Below are positions 1-9,235 of a DNA stretch of 52,995 nucleotides, piece by piece. Position 1 is the stretch's first letter, and every line of letters begins with the position of its first letter. The translations under genes were made by a program, and so were the position numbers. Origin of the DNA: Colwellia sp. (lineage in GTDB: Bacteria; Pseudomonadota; Gammaproteobacteria; Enterobacterales; Alteromonadaceae); the NCBI GenBank assembly GCA_029938115.1, contig JAPYOP010000031.1:1-52995 (forward strand), given 5' to 3'. Below the pieces are notes generated by a model. The model was not told the DNA's origin. It searched no databases and worked only from the letters and a program-made list of their open reading frames with translations.

Positions 1-369
1 CTACTTAAACAAATCAAATAAATGAGTTCCATTTGATGATATAAGCCATGCTAATGCACCACAATTAACAAGTACCGTAAACCAGAATACAATTCGAAAA
101 CGCCTTTTATGAGATTTGTGCCTAAGCGTTTGCTGTGCAATGGCTGCACCGGGCCAGCCACCAATCAGTGCCCAAAAGTGTAATGTATTCTCAGGTATAC
201 GCCATGCACCTCGTTTAGCTTTAGACTTATCAAATGCATAAATAATAAAAGTAACAATACTGAAGACTAGATATCCCAACACCAAATTTTGAGGGATATA
301 ACCCATATTCATAGCCGCGACCATTAATCCTAAGAATACCACCGATAAATAGATTGAAAATTTGTTCAT
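1..369 (-). CDS. DUF1294 family small membrane protein
   Basis: This 122-residue protein belongs to the DUF1294 family of small inner-membrane proteins, whose function is unknown. Two hydrophobic segments lie in the first 45 residues. They are followed by the family signature: 'YAFDKSKAK', 'WRIPE', 'GGWPGA', 'AQQ' and 'LRHKSHK'. A last hydrophobic segment (about 93-111) closes the protein. Some relatives carry an N-terminal cold-shock domain; this one does not. The stop codon occupies the first three bases of the window, so the gene is complete. It has no obvious operon partner. Confidence 0.85.
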   Translation of the reverse strand: MNKFSIYLSVVFLGLMVAAMNMGYIPQNLVLGYLVFSIVTFIIYAFDKSKAKRGAWRIPENTLHFWALIGGWPGAAIAQQTLRHKSHKRRFRIVFWFTVLVNCGALAWLISSNGTHLFDLFK

Positions 370-500
370 GCTCTTACCTGTTTATTATTCAGTTTTTCAC
401 CTAAAAGACTGCTCATCTACACAATTACCTCTGGCTTTGGTTTCTCTTCATTTAGGAAGTCATGGCATATCAACTCAATTTATATGAGTAAATAAGGTCG

Positions 501-2066
501 CTAAAGGATGTTCTTCGGCACAACTCTTCTTAGCTTAACCCCAAGCTGTTTCCATTTACTTGCTTCGCCATCAGGGTTCCATTTAAGCGTTGCTTCCCAA
601 GCATTTTCTGGCAACATCTCTTCTAACATGCCTTGCTTTACATTGTTGGCAATTTTTTGCGATGGAATAATAGTGATACTTTCTGTATTTAAATTGGCAC
701 TACGTGGATCTAGGTTAAAAGTGCCTATCACGGTAATTTCATCATCAATAACCATCGACTTTGCATGTAAACCAAATATTGGCATTTCTATTAATTGGTC
801 TTGCATCACATCAGACATAATCTTTTGCCTGATTTGCGCATCAGGTTTAAATTCATAAATCTTCACACCGGTCTTTAAAAGAGCTTTCCTATCTCTTTGA
901 TAACCACTAAAAGCTTCTAAATTATCATTCGACGCTAAGCTGTTTGTTAAGATTTTAACTTCAACACCATTATCCACTAACGTTTTGAAAAGCTTTTTAC
1001 TTAAATCTGTCGTGACTAAATAAGGTGTTTGGATAGTTACTGATTTTTTAGCCTTTTTTACTAAAGAGATAAGACGTTGAGTTGAGAGCCCGCTTCCACC
1101 TAAAAATTCACTGCCTTCATTTTTACCCGGCACATCTGAAACGTATTCAACACCTTTCACCCAATGTAGTTCTCCTGCTTGTTCAATTTCTTTAAAAACA
1201 GTAGGAAGGTTATTTATTTGATTTCTTACTTTAGGTACAAAGTTCGCTGGATCACAAGCATATTGGTGAAGTGCATTAAAATTAGTATTGATTGTATCTT
1301 TACTACTAAGCAATTTATCAACGGGTATACTTAAAGCATCGTCCCAGAACTGGTTGAACGAAGCTTGAATATCGCTTGTCATGCCGCCCAATAAGAGCAC
1401 ATCTCGATCTCTGAAATTGAACTGATGATCATAACCAAAATATTCATCGGCGACATTTCTACCACCGGTTATAGAAACTTTACTATCTACTGTGAAGGTC
1501 TTATTGTGCATACGCTGATTCAAGCCATGAAAATCGGTCGTCAAGTTAACTACTTTATCAACAATATTTTTACCAATATTAACCATTGGGTTATATATTT
1601 TAATTGATAAGTTTTCATGTGCCGCCAATTTCAACAGTTCATTACCTTTGGCATCAACCATGATGTCATCAACTAACAACCTTACTTTCACACCTCGTTC
1701 TGCAGCCTTAACTAAATAATCTATGGCTATTAAACCAATATTATCAGCTGAAAAAATGAAGTATTGAACATCGATAGTTTCCTGAGCATGTTCACTTAGC
1801 CACGCTCTAGAAAGCATCGCTTCAGTGCCTTGCTCTAATACATAAACACCTGTGCTGTTTTTCATTTTATCTTCAAAGGGAGATAAGTATTTGGATAATG
1901 CTATAGGGGGTTTATTATCAACAGTGGAACAAAAGTTTAGATCAGATTCTACTATGTGATCTTCTAGCGTTGAGCAAGCAGGTAGTAGAAGCATAAGTAG
2001 CAACATAGTTTTTTGGCTAGCTAACGTTAATAACTTAGCACTGTTATTTTCTTGTGTTTTATTCAT
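501..2066 (-). CDS. Phospholipase D family lipoprotein, ClsC-like cardiolipin synthase candidate
   Basis: The protein carries two HKD motifs of the phospholipase D superfamily. The first is HNKTFTVD followed by GGRN; the second is HAKSMVIDD followed by GTFNLDPRS and 'NLNTE'. Their spacing, and the 'DEYFG' stretch after the first, resemble E. coli ClsC (YmdC), which makes cardiolipin from phosphatidylglycerol and phosphatidylethanolamine. A hydrophobic N-terminus ending in the lipobox LPAC (Cys31) predicts a lipoprotein. I start at the ATG at 2066. A TTG seven codons upstream stays in frame but would place the lipobox further inside. A phospholipase instead of a synthase is possible. The gene is monocistronic. 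Confidence 0.82.
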   Translation of the reverse strand: MNKTQENNSAKLLTLASQKTMLLLMLLLPACSTLEDHIVESDLNFCSTVDNKPPIALSKYLSPFEDKMKNSTGVYVLEQGTEAMLSRAWLSEHAQETIDVQYFIFSADNIGLIAIDYLVKAAERGVKVRLLVDDIMVDAKGNELLKLAAHENLSIKIYNPMVNIGKNIVDKVVNLTTDFHGLNQRMHNKTFTVDSKVSITGGRNVADEYFGYDHQFNFRDRDVLLLGGMTSDIQASFNQFWDDALSIPVDKLLSSKDTINTNFNALHQYACDPANFVPKVRNQINNLPTVFKEIEQAGELHWVKGVEYVSDVPGKNEGSEFLGGSGLSTQRLISLVKKAKKSVTIQTPYLVTTDLSKKLFKTLVDNGVEVKILTNSLASNDNLEAFSGYQRDRKALLKTGVKIYEFKPDAQIRQKIMSDVMQDQLIEMPIFGLHAKSMVIDDEITVIGTFNLDPRSANLNTESITIIPSQKIANNVKQGMLEEMLPENAWEATLKWNPDGEASKWKQLGVKLRRVVPKNIL

Positions 2067-2139
2067 GAAAGTTTCATTTATTATCAATACGAACTTGATA
2101 GCTAAATTTCCTTTTTATTCTTGATTTTAATGTAAATGA

Positions 2140-2874
2140 TTAATGTCTACGCAATACTTTAAATATTGACATTTCCCACGGACGCATCGCTAAAAGTAAG
2201 CCAAAATGTTGTCGGTTTTCTAAGGGTAATAACGCATCTTCTTGATTCAATAATGCGACTTCTTTTTTCAATTGATTAAGCTTTCTTTCAATAATATTGA
2301 TAGACGTCTGGCTGTAAGTACCACGAATATAATATCTAACGCTATTTTCTCCAACAAAACTTGACGCCATAAACTTCGTTATACCATTTTTATCCATATA
2401 CTTTTCTAATGGACCATTAGGTATCCACTGAAAATTTTGAGATATTAACATCTTATATTGGTTGTTGGGTAAAAGTTGGATTATTTTCAATCGATCTAAT
2501 TTCGCCATTAGCTGAACACATTCAAATTGGTCGATTTGATAATGATGAATAATTTCATCAAAGCTCCACCCATCTCGTACACAAGCAGCAACCAAAAATA
2601 ATTTGGTGTCATCTATCATTTCTTGCTCTTGTTCTTCGGTTAATTGAATGAGTTTTTTCTTTTGATTTTCTACTAATAAGAATAAATCAGACAAGCTAAT
2701 ACCCGCAACAGCACAAATTTCTTCTAATCTCGTTAGCGAGAATTGCTTCAATGAAAACATCCTCTTTACGTTTGCTTCACTCATGCTTAATTGCTCTGCA
2801 AGTGTTTTATAAGTGATACTTTGCTGCTTTAACGTAGATTTTAATGTTTCACATACTTCAGTTAGCTGGCTCAA
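2140..2874 (-). CDS. XRE-family HTH transcriptional regulator with C-terminal sensory region
   Basis: Residues about 1-65 form a Cro/C1-type helix-turn-helix ('TYKTLAEQLSMSEANVKRMF' followed by a 'SLTRLEEIC' helix). A roughly 170-residue region without a recognisable catalytic motif follows. Regulators of this size (about 240 residues) that start 'MSxLxExCxxLK' are common in Alteromonadales and Vibrio. The start is unusual: a TTG at 2874, preceded by AGGA with 9-nt spacing. No ATG lies upstream in frame, and starting at a later Met would remove the first HTH helices. It is divergent from the secreted pair at 2992-4130 and could regulate it, but the sequence does not prove this. Confidence 0.8.
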   Translation of the reverse strand: MSQLTEVCETLKSTLKQQSITYKTLAEQLSMSEANVKRMFSLKQFSLTRLEEICAVAGISLSDLFLLVENQKKKLIQLTEEQEQEMIDDTKLFLVAACVRDGWSFDEIIHHYQIDQFECVQLMAKLDRLKIIQLLPNNQYKMLISQNFQWIPNGPLEKYMDKNGITKFMASSFVGENSVRYYIRGTYSQTSINIIERKLNQLKKEVALLNQEDALLPLENRQHFGLLLAMRPWEMSIFKVLRRH

Positions 2875-2991
2875 GTATTACATTCCTATACCAATGGTTG
2901 ACTATTTCAATACATTACACGTTTTGGTTTATTTAAACAATTCCATCGTCATAATCAGTCTTGTTTTTAACACACACATAAAGGAAGCAAG

Positions 2992-3327
2992 ATGAAAACA
3001 TTAAACAAGGTTTTATTAATCACATTAACAATGACAAGTTTACAATCTTTTGCAGACAGCGGAGCGTCACAAAATGCTAGTGCGGCAAGCAAGCATTCCG
3101 CTTTAGCGGTTTCTCATGGCACGGTAACAAGTGCTAAATTAGGTAGTGCGGTAATTGCCACCCCTTTAATTGTTGTCGGGGCAATTGGTAATGTTTCACT
3201 GCAAGCAGGTAATGCTCTAATGGAAAAGGCAGTTTCAACAACGCCACTTGAAATAACGGATAAAACAATTACCGCGGCACCTTCACCCGCTCAAATCATG
3301 AAGATTAATCAACAGGAGAGCTTATAA
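2992..3327 (+). CDS. Small secreted protein paired with DUF2145
   Basis: A 111-residue protein with a Sec signal peptide (cleavage predicted after 'SFA', about residue 21). The mature part is rich in Ala and Ser and has one moderately hydrophobic stretch ('SAVIATPLIVVGAIG', about 59-75) that could associate with a membrane. I recognise no domain of known function. An AAGGAAG ribosome-binding site precedes the ATG. The stop overlaps the next start as TAATG, and an AGGAG site lies inside the 3' end. Translational coupling to the DUF2145 gene is therefore likely, and the two probably work together. Confidence 0.75.
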   Translation: MKTLNKVLLITLTMTSLQSFADSGASQNASAASKHSALAVSHGTVTSAKLGSAVIATPLIVVGAIGNVSLQAGNALMEKAVSTTPLEITDKTITAAPSPAQIMKINQQESL

Positions 3328-4130
3328 TGCATAAATTATTAAACTTATTCGTTGTGGCGATTATTACAATTTCGTCGCCAATATTTGCAGGCAGTGCTCA
3401 AGATACAGAGTTGCAATTTTCCGTTGAGGCGGTTGATAAATTCGCTAAAAAGGTTGAGTTATTCGCAGCACAAGAAGGTGCTAGAGCTTTCATCATTGGT
3501 CGAGTGGGTCGACCAGAAAAAGATTTACCTAAAGGCATAAGCTTCACTCACACCGCTATTGCTGTTTACTCTGCAATTAAACTTGATTCTGGTGAAACCG
3601 TTAAAGGTTATGCTATTCATAATCTTTACCAAAAAGAAGGTCAGTCAAATAAAAGTGAGTTGGTGATTGATTATCCTGTCGATTTTTTCTGGGGTGTTGA
3701 CAGTCTAAAAGCGGGCATTATTATTCCAACGCCTGATTTACAGCAGCGTATTTTAGCCGTTATTGCTAACGGTAAAGACAGACAGCTCCATAATGATAAT
3801 TATTCTGTTATTGCCAACCCGTTTAATAACATGTTTCAAAACTGTACTGAGCATACCTTAAATATTGTTAACTCAGGTATTTACCAAACAATAGATATAG
3901 AGCAACTTAAGAGTAATGCTCAGCAACATTTTAAACCGCAAAAAATCAAAGCTAGCCCCTTTAAGTTAATGCTTGGAAATTGGTTTGTGGATGACGTATC
4001 AACTAAAGATCACTCAGGAAAGGTATACACGACAACATTCACCACTATTGGTAAATACCTACAAAATAATCAGTTACTAGCTAAAGCGGTTGTTTTAGGG
4101 AATGATGGTTCAGTGAAGCAGTTATTGTAA
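3327..4130 (+). CDS. DUF2145 secreted protein, possible permuted papain-fold hydrolase
   Basis: A 267-residue exported protein; the signal peptide ends near 'IFA' (residue 21). Family markers of DUF2145 are clear: 'GRVGRPEKDLP', 'FTHTAIAVYS', 'GYAIHNLYQ', 'DFFWGV', 'AGIIIPTP' and 'QNCTEHTL'. The function is not established. The order of His75 in a predicted strand and then Cys173 in an 'NCTE' helix start resembles circularly permuted NlpC/P60 (YiiX/YaeF-like) enzymes; this is my inference. It is translationally coupled to the upstream small secreted protein. A 13-bp-stem terminator follows at 4161-4196. Confidence 0.82.
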   Translation: MHKLLNLFVVAIITISSPIFAGSAQDTELQFSVEAVDKFAKKVELFAAQEGARAFIIGRVGRPEKDLPKGISFTHTAIAVYSAIKLDSGETVKGYAIHNLYQKEGQSNKSELVIDYPVDFFWGVDSLKAGIIIPTPDLQQRILAVIANGKDRQLHNDNYSVIANPFNNMFQNCTEHTLNIVNSGIYQTIDIEQLKSNAQQHFKPQKIKASPFKLMLGNWFVDDVSTKDHSGKVYTTTFTTIGKYLQNNQLLAKAVVLGNDGSVKQLL

Positions 4131-4160
4131 GGTTATTTTATAAATAAATTCGTTTACCTT

Positions 4161-4196
4161 AAAAGATTTACCCGTAGCAATTTGGGTAAATCTTTT
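4161..4196. terminator. Rho-independent terminator with perfect 13-bp stem
   Basis: AAAAGATTTACCC (4161-4173) pairs perfectly with GGGTAAATCTTTT (4184-4196) around a 10-nt loop. The stem has A/T runs on both sides, so it can stop transcription from the DUF2145 operon on the plus strand and from the small lipoprotein locus on the minus strand. Confidence 0.8.
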
Positions 4197-4212
4197 AGTG
4201 AAAATGATGCAC

Positions 4213-4416
4213 TTAATGCTTTGAATGACTTTTTATTGATACCTGAACCTGCTTAATTTCTTCTTTGCATTTAGCATCACAATCATTTGATTTACCCTCT
4301 CCTGCTAAAGCTCTGGCGACAAACACTGCAGCAACTATTGGTTCAGATGATTAATACACAGGCTTGCTTGAGCAAGACGCTAGCAATACCGCTACTAATA
4401 TCAATAAAATTCTCAT
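4213..4416 (-). pseudogene. Short lipoprotein gene interrupted by one in-frame TAA
   Basis: On the minus strand an ATG at 4416 has a good ribosome-binding site (GAGGGAG, about 5 nt spacing) and encodes a signal peptide with the lipobox LLASC: MRILLILVAVLLASCSSKPVY, then TAA at 4353-4351. The same frame continues open for 45 more codons (SSEPIVAAVFVARAL..., then an acidic/basic tail with 'CDAKCKEE') to a TAA at 4215-4213. Without the internal stop this would be an ordinary 67-residue lipoprotein. A CAA-to-TAA or similar point change is the simplest cause. A sequencing error, or a real 21-residue lipopeptide, are alternatives. It lies just downstream of the DUF2339 gene (22 bp apart). Confidence 0.5.
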
Positions 4417-4437
4417 AACACTCCCTCAGAACAAAAT

Positions 4438-7260
4438 CTATATATCAACAGTTTCAACTCGACTAACTAATTTTTGATACCAGAATGAAGCCACTAATAT
4501 AAAGACACCAATTCCCATGAACAAAACGACTTTTTGCCAAAGCAGTGCGTTAGCAGCATCAATCATAGCCAATTTAACTATTCCTAATAAAATCAGTAAA
4601 AAGCTATATTTCACTGTAGTTAAACGTCTATCTTTTAGGAATAAAATTAAAGCGCCATGTACTGCTAGAACAGGTGCAATCAGTAAATCAAGTCGATAAC
4701 CTGAGAGTGAATCAAGCAGAATGACATACGTTATTACCGTAATTGAATGCAGAAGTATATCGCCATTTAATTTAAGAATATCACCAAGCCTAGAGCGTTT
4801 AAATCGCGTATTTTTATGATATAAAGCTGAAATTAAAAATACCGTTGGCACTAAAGCATAATTAGCATTTGATGGCATAAGTAGCCATGAACCCACTATC
4901 AATATCGCATTAACAATGGTTATTAAGGTTTCATTTCTTTTTAAATGCCCCGATACATTCAGCATATTAAAAGCGCTGGCCCAATAAATTACCGCCACAA
5001 TAACACCGAAAAAAAGACTATGCGTTTGGGTTCCAACAAAATTTGGAAGTGCTAAGCCAACGGATAGGACGCCCCAACTACAAATGAACTGGTAAATAGG
5101 GGCTGAGCCTTTATTATTTAAAAAGTAGGCTACTGAGTAATAACTTGAGAAACCAATAAGTACAACAATGCTATTTATCAGTGTCAGCTGGCCAACACCA
5201 ATTGCAAAGCACAAACTTGCTAGCACCGTTAAAATTTTAGTTTCTTTGAATAATAAGTGGTGATTAACCTTACGTGCAAAGAGTAGAGCTAAGAGTGGCG
5301 ACAGCCATAACAACATTAATGACCCTTCATCAAAACGACGAATAACCGAACCTACCCAGCAAATAGGAATGAGCATATAAAAAATAATTCTGACAAATTC
5401 TGCAAAAGACTTTACCGAGCTGTCGGGTTGATATTTTCGGTAATAAGCTGACCACAACCAAAGTTGTGAAAAGGCTGACACTACCCCAAGTTTTGCAAAT
5501 AATGGCAACATCATAAATCGATAACTGTCTGCTATTAAGATACCTTGATAAATATAAAATAATGGCAGCACAATAAGTATCGCTGAAAAAAATTCTATGG
5601 TTACTTGTTGGCATTTTTTTGCTCGAAACAACAACGCTGCTTGAACTAATATGACTGCAGCCCCAGTCCAATTCCCTAACCATATATCAGCACTCGTAAT
5701 CACTAAAATTGATAACCATATTGCTTCTATCAATTGTAAAAAAGGTTTGATTTTATTTTTGGAAAATGAATCAAATACTTCAGTATCATCTATAAGCCTC
5801 TGCCAAATAGCAATGATAGATACAATCATCAACGACAACAACCAACCATCAAGGGATTGCAATGCCGGTAATGGAAAGTAAGCAGCTAATGCCGCCCAAG
5901 AGTATAAAAGCGCTACTGTAGTTAAAGCTTGCCCTTGGTTAATAACCGACGACATTCTATATCGACGAGCAATAACAAGTAACAATATCCCTTCAACTGC
6001 CCATGCAATTCCCCAATAAGCATCACTAACAATACTAACGATAGTTAATATGCTCCACGAAGCAGAAAGTAAAATGAAAAAATGTGTTAATTCACGCTTC
6101 GCTTTATAAAATATCACACTAGCAGCGATGGCTAATAAGGCATTAAAAGCGAAACAAATACCTACCTTACTTGTAAACATATCAGTTGCTTGATAGAAAA
6201 CTAAAACAATTGAGCCAACCAGAGTGGCAAGAAAAACTAAGAACTGATTTGTAGAGCCTTTGCCTTTAAATAAAGATACAGATACATAACCGAAAAAAAG
6301 AAAATAAAACAGATTAGCAACCCAAGCAGAAACTAAAATATTTTCGAGACCTATAAGCCACTCAAGAGAAATGATAGTAAACGCCAAACTTAAATTCGCC
6401 AACCATTGACCTAGGTGGCGATAAGCTAAAACTAAGCTACTGAGAACAACAAAAGCAAGTGAAAACATATAGTAAAAAGGCTCAATACTTACGGTTTGAG
6501 AAAGTATGGGCATTGTCGCTATGCCAATGATTCCTAAAGCAGAAACAATTTTCGTATCTAACCACAGAGCAAGTGCATGGCACATTAAAGCAATAACTAA
6601 ATAGAGAATAAAAATGACTATATTAGGCAAAAGACCATAAACACTCCCTGAAAAATAGACTGTACTATAAGACAGCAATATCCCTAGAGTAACAATGGCA
6701 GTGGCAAATTCACCAAAACGAGTTTTGATTTTTAAAGTTACCCCTCCCCCTATAACTAAAATTGCAGCGATAGACATTAATAATGATTTTGAGCCAGCAC
6801 CAAGTTGATCAATAAGCAACTGCATTAAATAGCCAAAACCGGCTAGAGTTAAGCTAATTCCAACAATGGTAAGAATAAATATACCCAACATTCCTCTAGC
6901 TTTGTATGACTGATAAACGTTTGTAAGCGGAGAAAACCAGTCGAAGAATGAAGATAGAACGGATTGAAAAAATAATGTTAAAAATGAAGGTTCAGAAAAA
7001 GTTGATGCGCCTAATTCCTCTCTTGAGGCAAAGTAATCATCCGTGGTAATAGATACCGTAACGGTTTCAGGAGTTTGTTTTTGTTGCGGTGAAAATGTGT
7101 ACTCTTCAAATTCAGTAGCGTCTTGGCTTTGATAATCGACCGACGCTTTATCTTGCGTAAGCAAATTATTTAAACGACTTTCAACAGCGTCAACGCGTTT
7201 ACTAAATTGAAGTTTAAGAAGCGCCAATTCTGATCTTAATGCTTTGACTTCGTCATTCAT
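4438..7260 (-). CDS. DUF2339 large polytopic membrane protein
   Basis: A 940-residue inner-membrane protein of the DUF2339 family. Residues about 1-35 form a coiled coil ('EVKALRSELALLKLQFSKRVDAVESRLNNL'-type heptads). A roughly 90-residue soluble linker follows, and then more than 20 hydrophobic segments run to the C-terminus. The length fits the family (usually 850-1000 residues). Members occur in many Gram-negative bacteria; the function is unknown, and no catalytic motif is visible. The gene stands alone, with 150 bp of featureless AT-rich spacer separating it from the TRAP operon. Confidence 0.8.
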   Translation of the reverse strand: MNDEVKALRSELALLKLQFSKRVDAVESRLNNLLTQDKASVDYQSQDATEFEEYTFSPQQKQTPETVTVSITTDDYFASREELGASTFSEPSFLTLFFQSVLSSFFDWFSPLTNVYQSYKARGMLGIFILTIVGISLTLAGFGYLMQLLIDQLGAGSKSLLMSIAAILVIGGGVTLKIKTRFGEFATAIVTLGILLSYSTVYFSGSVYGLLPNIVIFILYLVIALMCHALALWLDTKIVSALGIIGIATMPILSQTVSIEPFYYMFSLAFVVLSSLVLAYRHLGQWLANLSLAFTIISLEWLIGLENILVSAWVANLFYFLFFGYVSVSLFKGKGSTNQFLVFLATLVGSIVLVFYQATDMFTSKVGICFAFNALLAIAASVIFYKAKRELTHFFILLSASWSILTIVSIVSDAYWGIAWAVEGILLLVIARRYRMSSVINQGQALTTVALLYSWAALAAYFPLPALQSLDGWLLSLMIVSIIAIWQRLIDDTEVFDSFSKNKIKPFLQLIEAIWLSILVITSADIWLGNWTGAAVILVQAALLFRAKKCQQVTIEFFSAILIVLPLFYIYQGILIADSYRFMMLPLFAKLGVVSAFSQLWLWSAYYRKYQPDSSVKSFAEFVRIIFYMLIPICWVGSVIRRFDEGSLMLLWLSPLLALLFARKVNHHLLFKETKILTVLASLCFAIGVGQLTLINSIVVLIGFSSYYSVAYFLNNKGSAPIYQFICSWGVLSVGLALPNFVGTQTHSLFFGVIVAVIYWASAFNMLNVSGHLKRNETLITIVNAILIVGSWLLMPSNANYALVPTVFLISALYHKNTRFKRSRLGDILKLNGDILLHSITVITYVILLDSLSGYRLDLLIAPVLAVHGALILFLKDRRLTTVKYSFLLILLGIVKLAMIDAANALLWQKVVLFMGIGVFILVASFWYQKLVSRVETVDI

Positions 7261-7412
7261 TATTACACCCTGTAACTTTATTATTCTAATTTTTAATTAA
7301 AAGCTTCCCTAAAGATAAAGCTATAAACACTTGACTACAATAACTAAATAAACTCATAAGTTTTCATAGCAAAGCTTATTTCAAAACGAAATCAATTCAA
7401 CACATCAAAAAA

Positions 7413-8693
7413 TCAAGAAAATATCAATTGTTCAGGGAAAAGCAGCACCAATAACAAGACTGCTATTTGTATTAATATAAACGGAATAACGCCTTTATAT
7501 ATAGTGGTAGTTTTGAGCCACTTGGGCGCGACACCTTTTAAATAGAACAAACTAAAGCCAAATGGCGGAGTTAAAAATGAGGTTTGCAAATTCATTGAAA
7601 TTAAAATAGCAAACCATACTAAGTTAATATCAAGGGCTATAGCTACGGGCATCAAAATAGGCACCACTAAAAAAGCAATTTCAATAAAGTCGATAAAGAA
7701 GCCTAAAATCAAAATAGCGAGCATAGACAGAATAATAAACGTCCACTTTTCACCCGGCAGTCCCATGAAAAAATCTTCAATAATATATTCACTACCTGAA
7801 TAGCTAAACACCATAGAAAATGCGGTTGCGCCGATTAACACGGCAAAAACCATCGAGGTAACTTTCACCGTTTCTTTCGACACTTCGTGCATTTTTTTAA
7901 CCGAAAAGCTGCCATATAAAATAGATAGAATAATCGCGCCTACTGCGCCAATAGCGGAAGATTCAGTTGGTGTCGCAATGCCTGAAAAAATTGAACCAAG
8001 TACCGCAAGAATAAGTAATAAAGGAGGCACAATGTCTTTTAGCGCTTGTACTAGTAACTCACTTCTACTCTCAGTCACTATCATTGGCGGGCAATATTCT
8101 GGTTTTATTTGTCCTAATATTAAAATATAAAGCGTATAAGCAACAATCAGCATCATACCGGGAACAATCGCGGCTCTAAAAAGATCACCAACTGGCACCC
8201 CCATGACATCACCTAGAATAATTAAGATGATCGACGGAGGAATAATCTGTCCTAAAGTTCCGGAAGCACAAATAACACCCGTTGCGGTTGGTTGATGATA
8301 ATTGTTTTTTAGCATTACTGGCAACGAGATCACTCCCATAGCAACAACACTAGCACCAACAACACCAGTTGATGCCGCTAATAAAGCGCCAACAATAATG
8401 GTCGAAATAGCGACACCGCCGGGAATGCCACCAAAAAGTTTAGCGGCTGACTCTAACAGACGCTCAGCCAAACCTGTTTTTTGTAACACTATGCCCATGA
8501 ATATAAACATAGGCACAGCCATTAAAATGGTGTTTTCCATAATGCTCATTATTCGATAAGGCATGAACTCAAATAAATCGACACCTAGCGTTAATACGCC
8601 AACAATTAGCGATACTCCGGCAAAAGTGAAAGCGACGGAATAACCTAAAAACAAACAAACTAAGGCGATGGCAAATAAGACTAATCCGGTCAT
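7413..8693 (-). CDS. dctM: TRAP transporter large permease subunit (DctM family)
   Basis: A 426-residue polytopic protein of the DctM/TRAP large-subunit family, the channel-forming part of a sodium-driven, binding-protein-dependent uptake system. Family marks include 'MAVPMFIFMGIVLQKTGLAERLL', 'GASVVAMGVISLPVML', 'ASGTLGQIIPPSI', 'IATPTESSAIGAVGA' and 'NLQTSFLTPPFGFSLFYLKG'. The ATG overlaps the stop of the small permease gene (TAATG), so the two permeases are translationally coupled. The operon order is binding protein, small permease, large permease. No terminator is evident after the stop. Confidence 0.93.
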   Translation of the reverse strand: MTGLVLFAIALVCLFLGYSVAFTFAGVSLIVGVLTLGVDLFEFMPYRIMSIMENTILMAVPMFIFMGIVLQKTGLAERLLESAAKLFGGIPGGVAISTIIVGALLAASTGVVGASVVAMGVISLPVMLKNNYHQPTATGVICASGTLGQIIPPSIILIILGDVMGVPVGDLFRAAIVPGMMLIVAYTLYILILGQIKPEYCPPMIVTESRSELLVQALKDIVPPLLLILAVLGSIFSGIATPTESSAIGAVGAIILSILYGSFSVKKMHEVSKETVKVTSMVFAVLIGATAFSMVFSYSGSEYIIEDFFMGLPGEKWTFIILSMLAILILGFFIDFIEIAFLVVPILMPVAIALDINLVWFAILISMNLQTSFLTPPFGFSLFYLKGVAPKWLKTTTIYKGVIPFILIQIAVLLLVLLFPEQLIFS

Positions 8694-9211
8694 TATTGCT
8701 CCCCTTCTGGTGTTGAAGAGGTGCTTAATAGCTGAATTTTACTAAGTACCACATGAATAATAGCAAGAATTAAAAATACGGAGGATACCGGAATTACTGA
8801 GCGTATGATCCATCGATGAGGTAAACCGCCAGGATCTCCGCTGCCCTCACCCATGGTATAAGCTTCTAAGGTGTAATCTATGCTGTAATAACATACAAGT
8901 ACTGTTATCGGTAGGGCAAAAACAATGGAGCCAAAAAGGTTAATGATAGCCTGCTTTCGTTTAGTCATGGCATCATAGAATATATCGACTCGCACATGAC
9001 CATCTTCTTTTAAAGTGTAGGCGATACCAAACATAAACATAGCAGCAAATAAGTGCCACTCTAACTCTTGCATACCAATGCTTACATCATTAAAAAAATA
9101 ACGCATGATGACATCGTAAAAAACATTGGCAACCATTAGCAGCATCAAAAGACTACAAAAATTACCCAAGGCATCAATAATTTTACCAATTACTTTCAAA
9201 GAAAAATTCAT
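8693..9211 (-). CDS. dctQ: TRAP transporter small permease subunit (DctQ family)
   Basis: A 172-residue protein with four hydrophobic segments, typical of the DctQ small membrane subunit. The family feature 'GMQELEWHLFAAMFMFGIAYTLKEDGHVRVDIFY' is present. The subunit bridges the periplasmic binding protein and the large permease. I start at the ATG (9211). An in-frame TTG eight codons upstream (9235) would extend the protein but sits directly against the intercistronic hairpin and has no ribosome-binding site. Its stop overlaps the start of dctM by one base. Confidence 0.9.
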   Translation of the reverse strand: MNFSLKVIGKIIDALGNFCSLLMLLMVANVFYDVIMRYFFNDVSIGMQELEWHLFAAMFMFGIAYTLKEDGHVRVDIFYDAMTKRKQAIINLFGSIVFALPITVLVCYYSIDYTLEAYTMGEGSGDPGGLPHRWIIRSVIPVSSVFLILAIIHVVLSKIQLLSTSSTPEGEQ

Positions 9212-9235
9212 TGTTTTTATTTTATTTGTGATCAA

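Noticed and set aside
508..858. Plus-strand frame inside the phospholipase D gene
   Set aside because: Antisense shadow of a gene with clear HKD motifs; no ribosome-binding site or domain.
9212..9235. TTG start for dctQ
   Set aside because: No ribosome-binding site and it abuts the intercistronic hairpin; the ATG at 9211 gives a normal DctQ.
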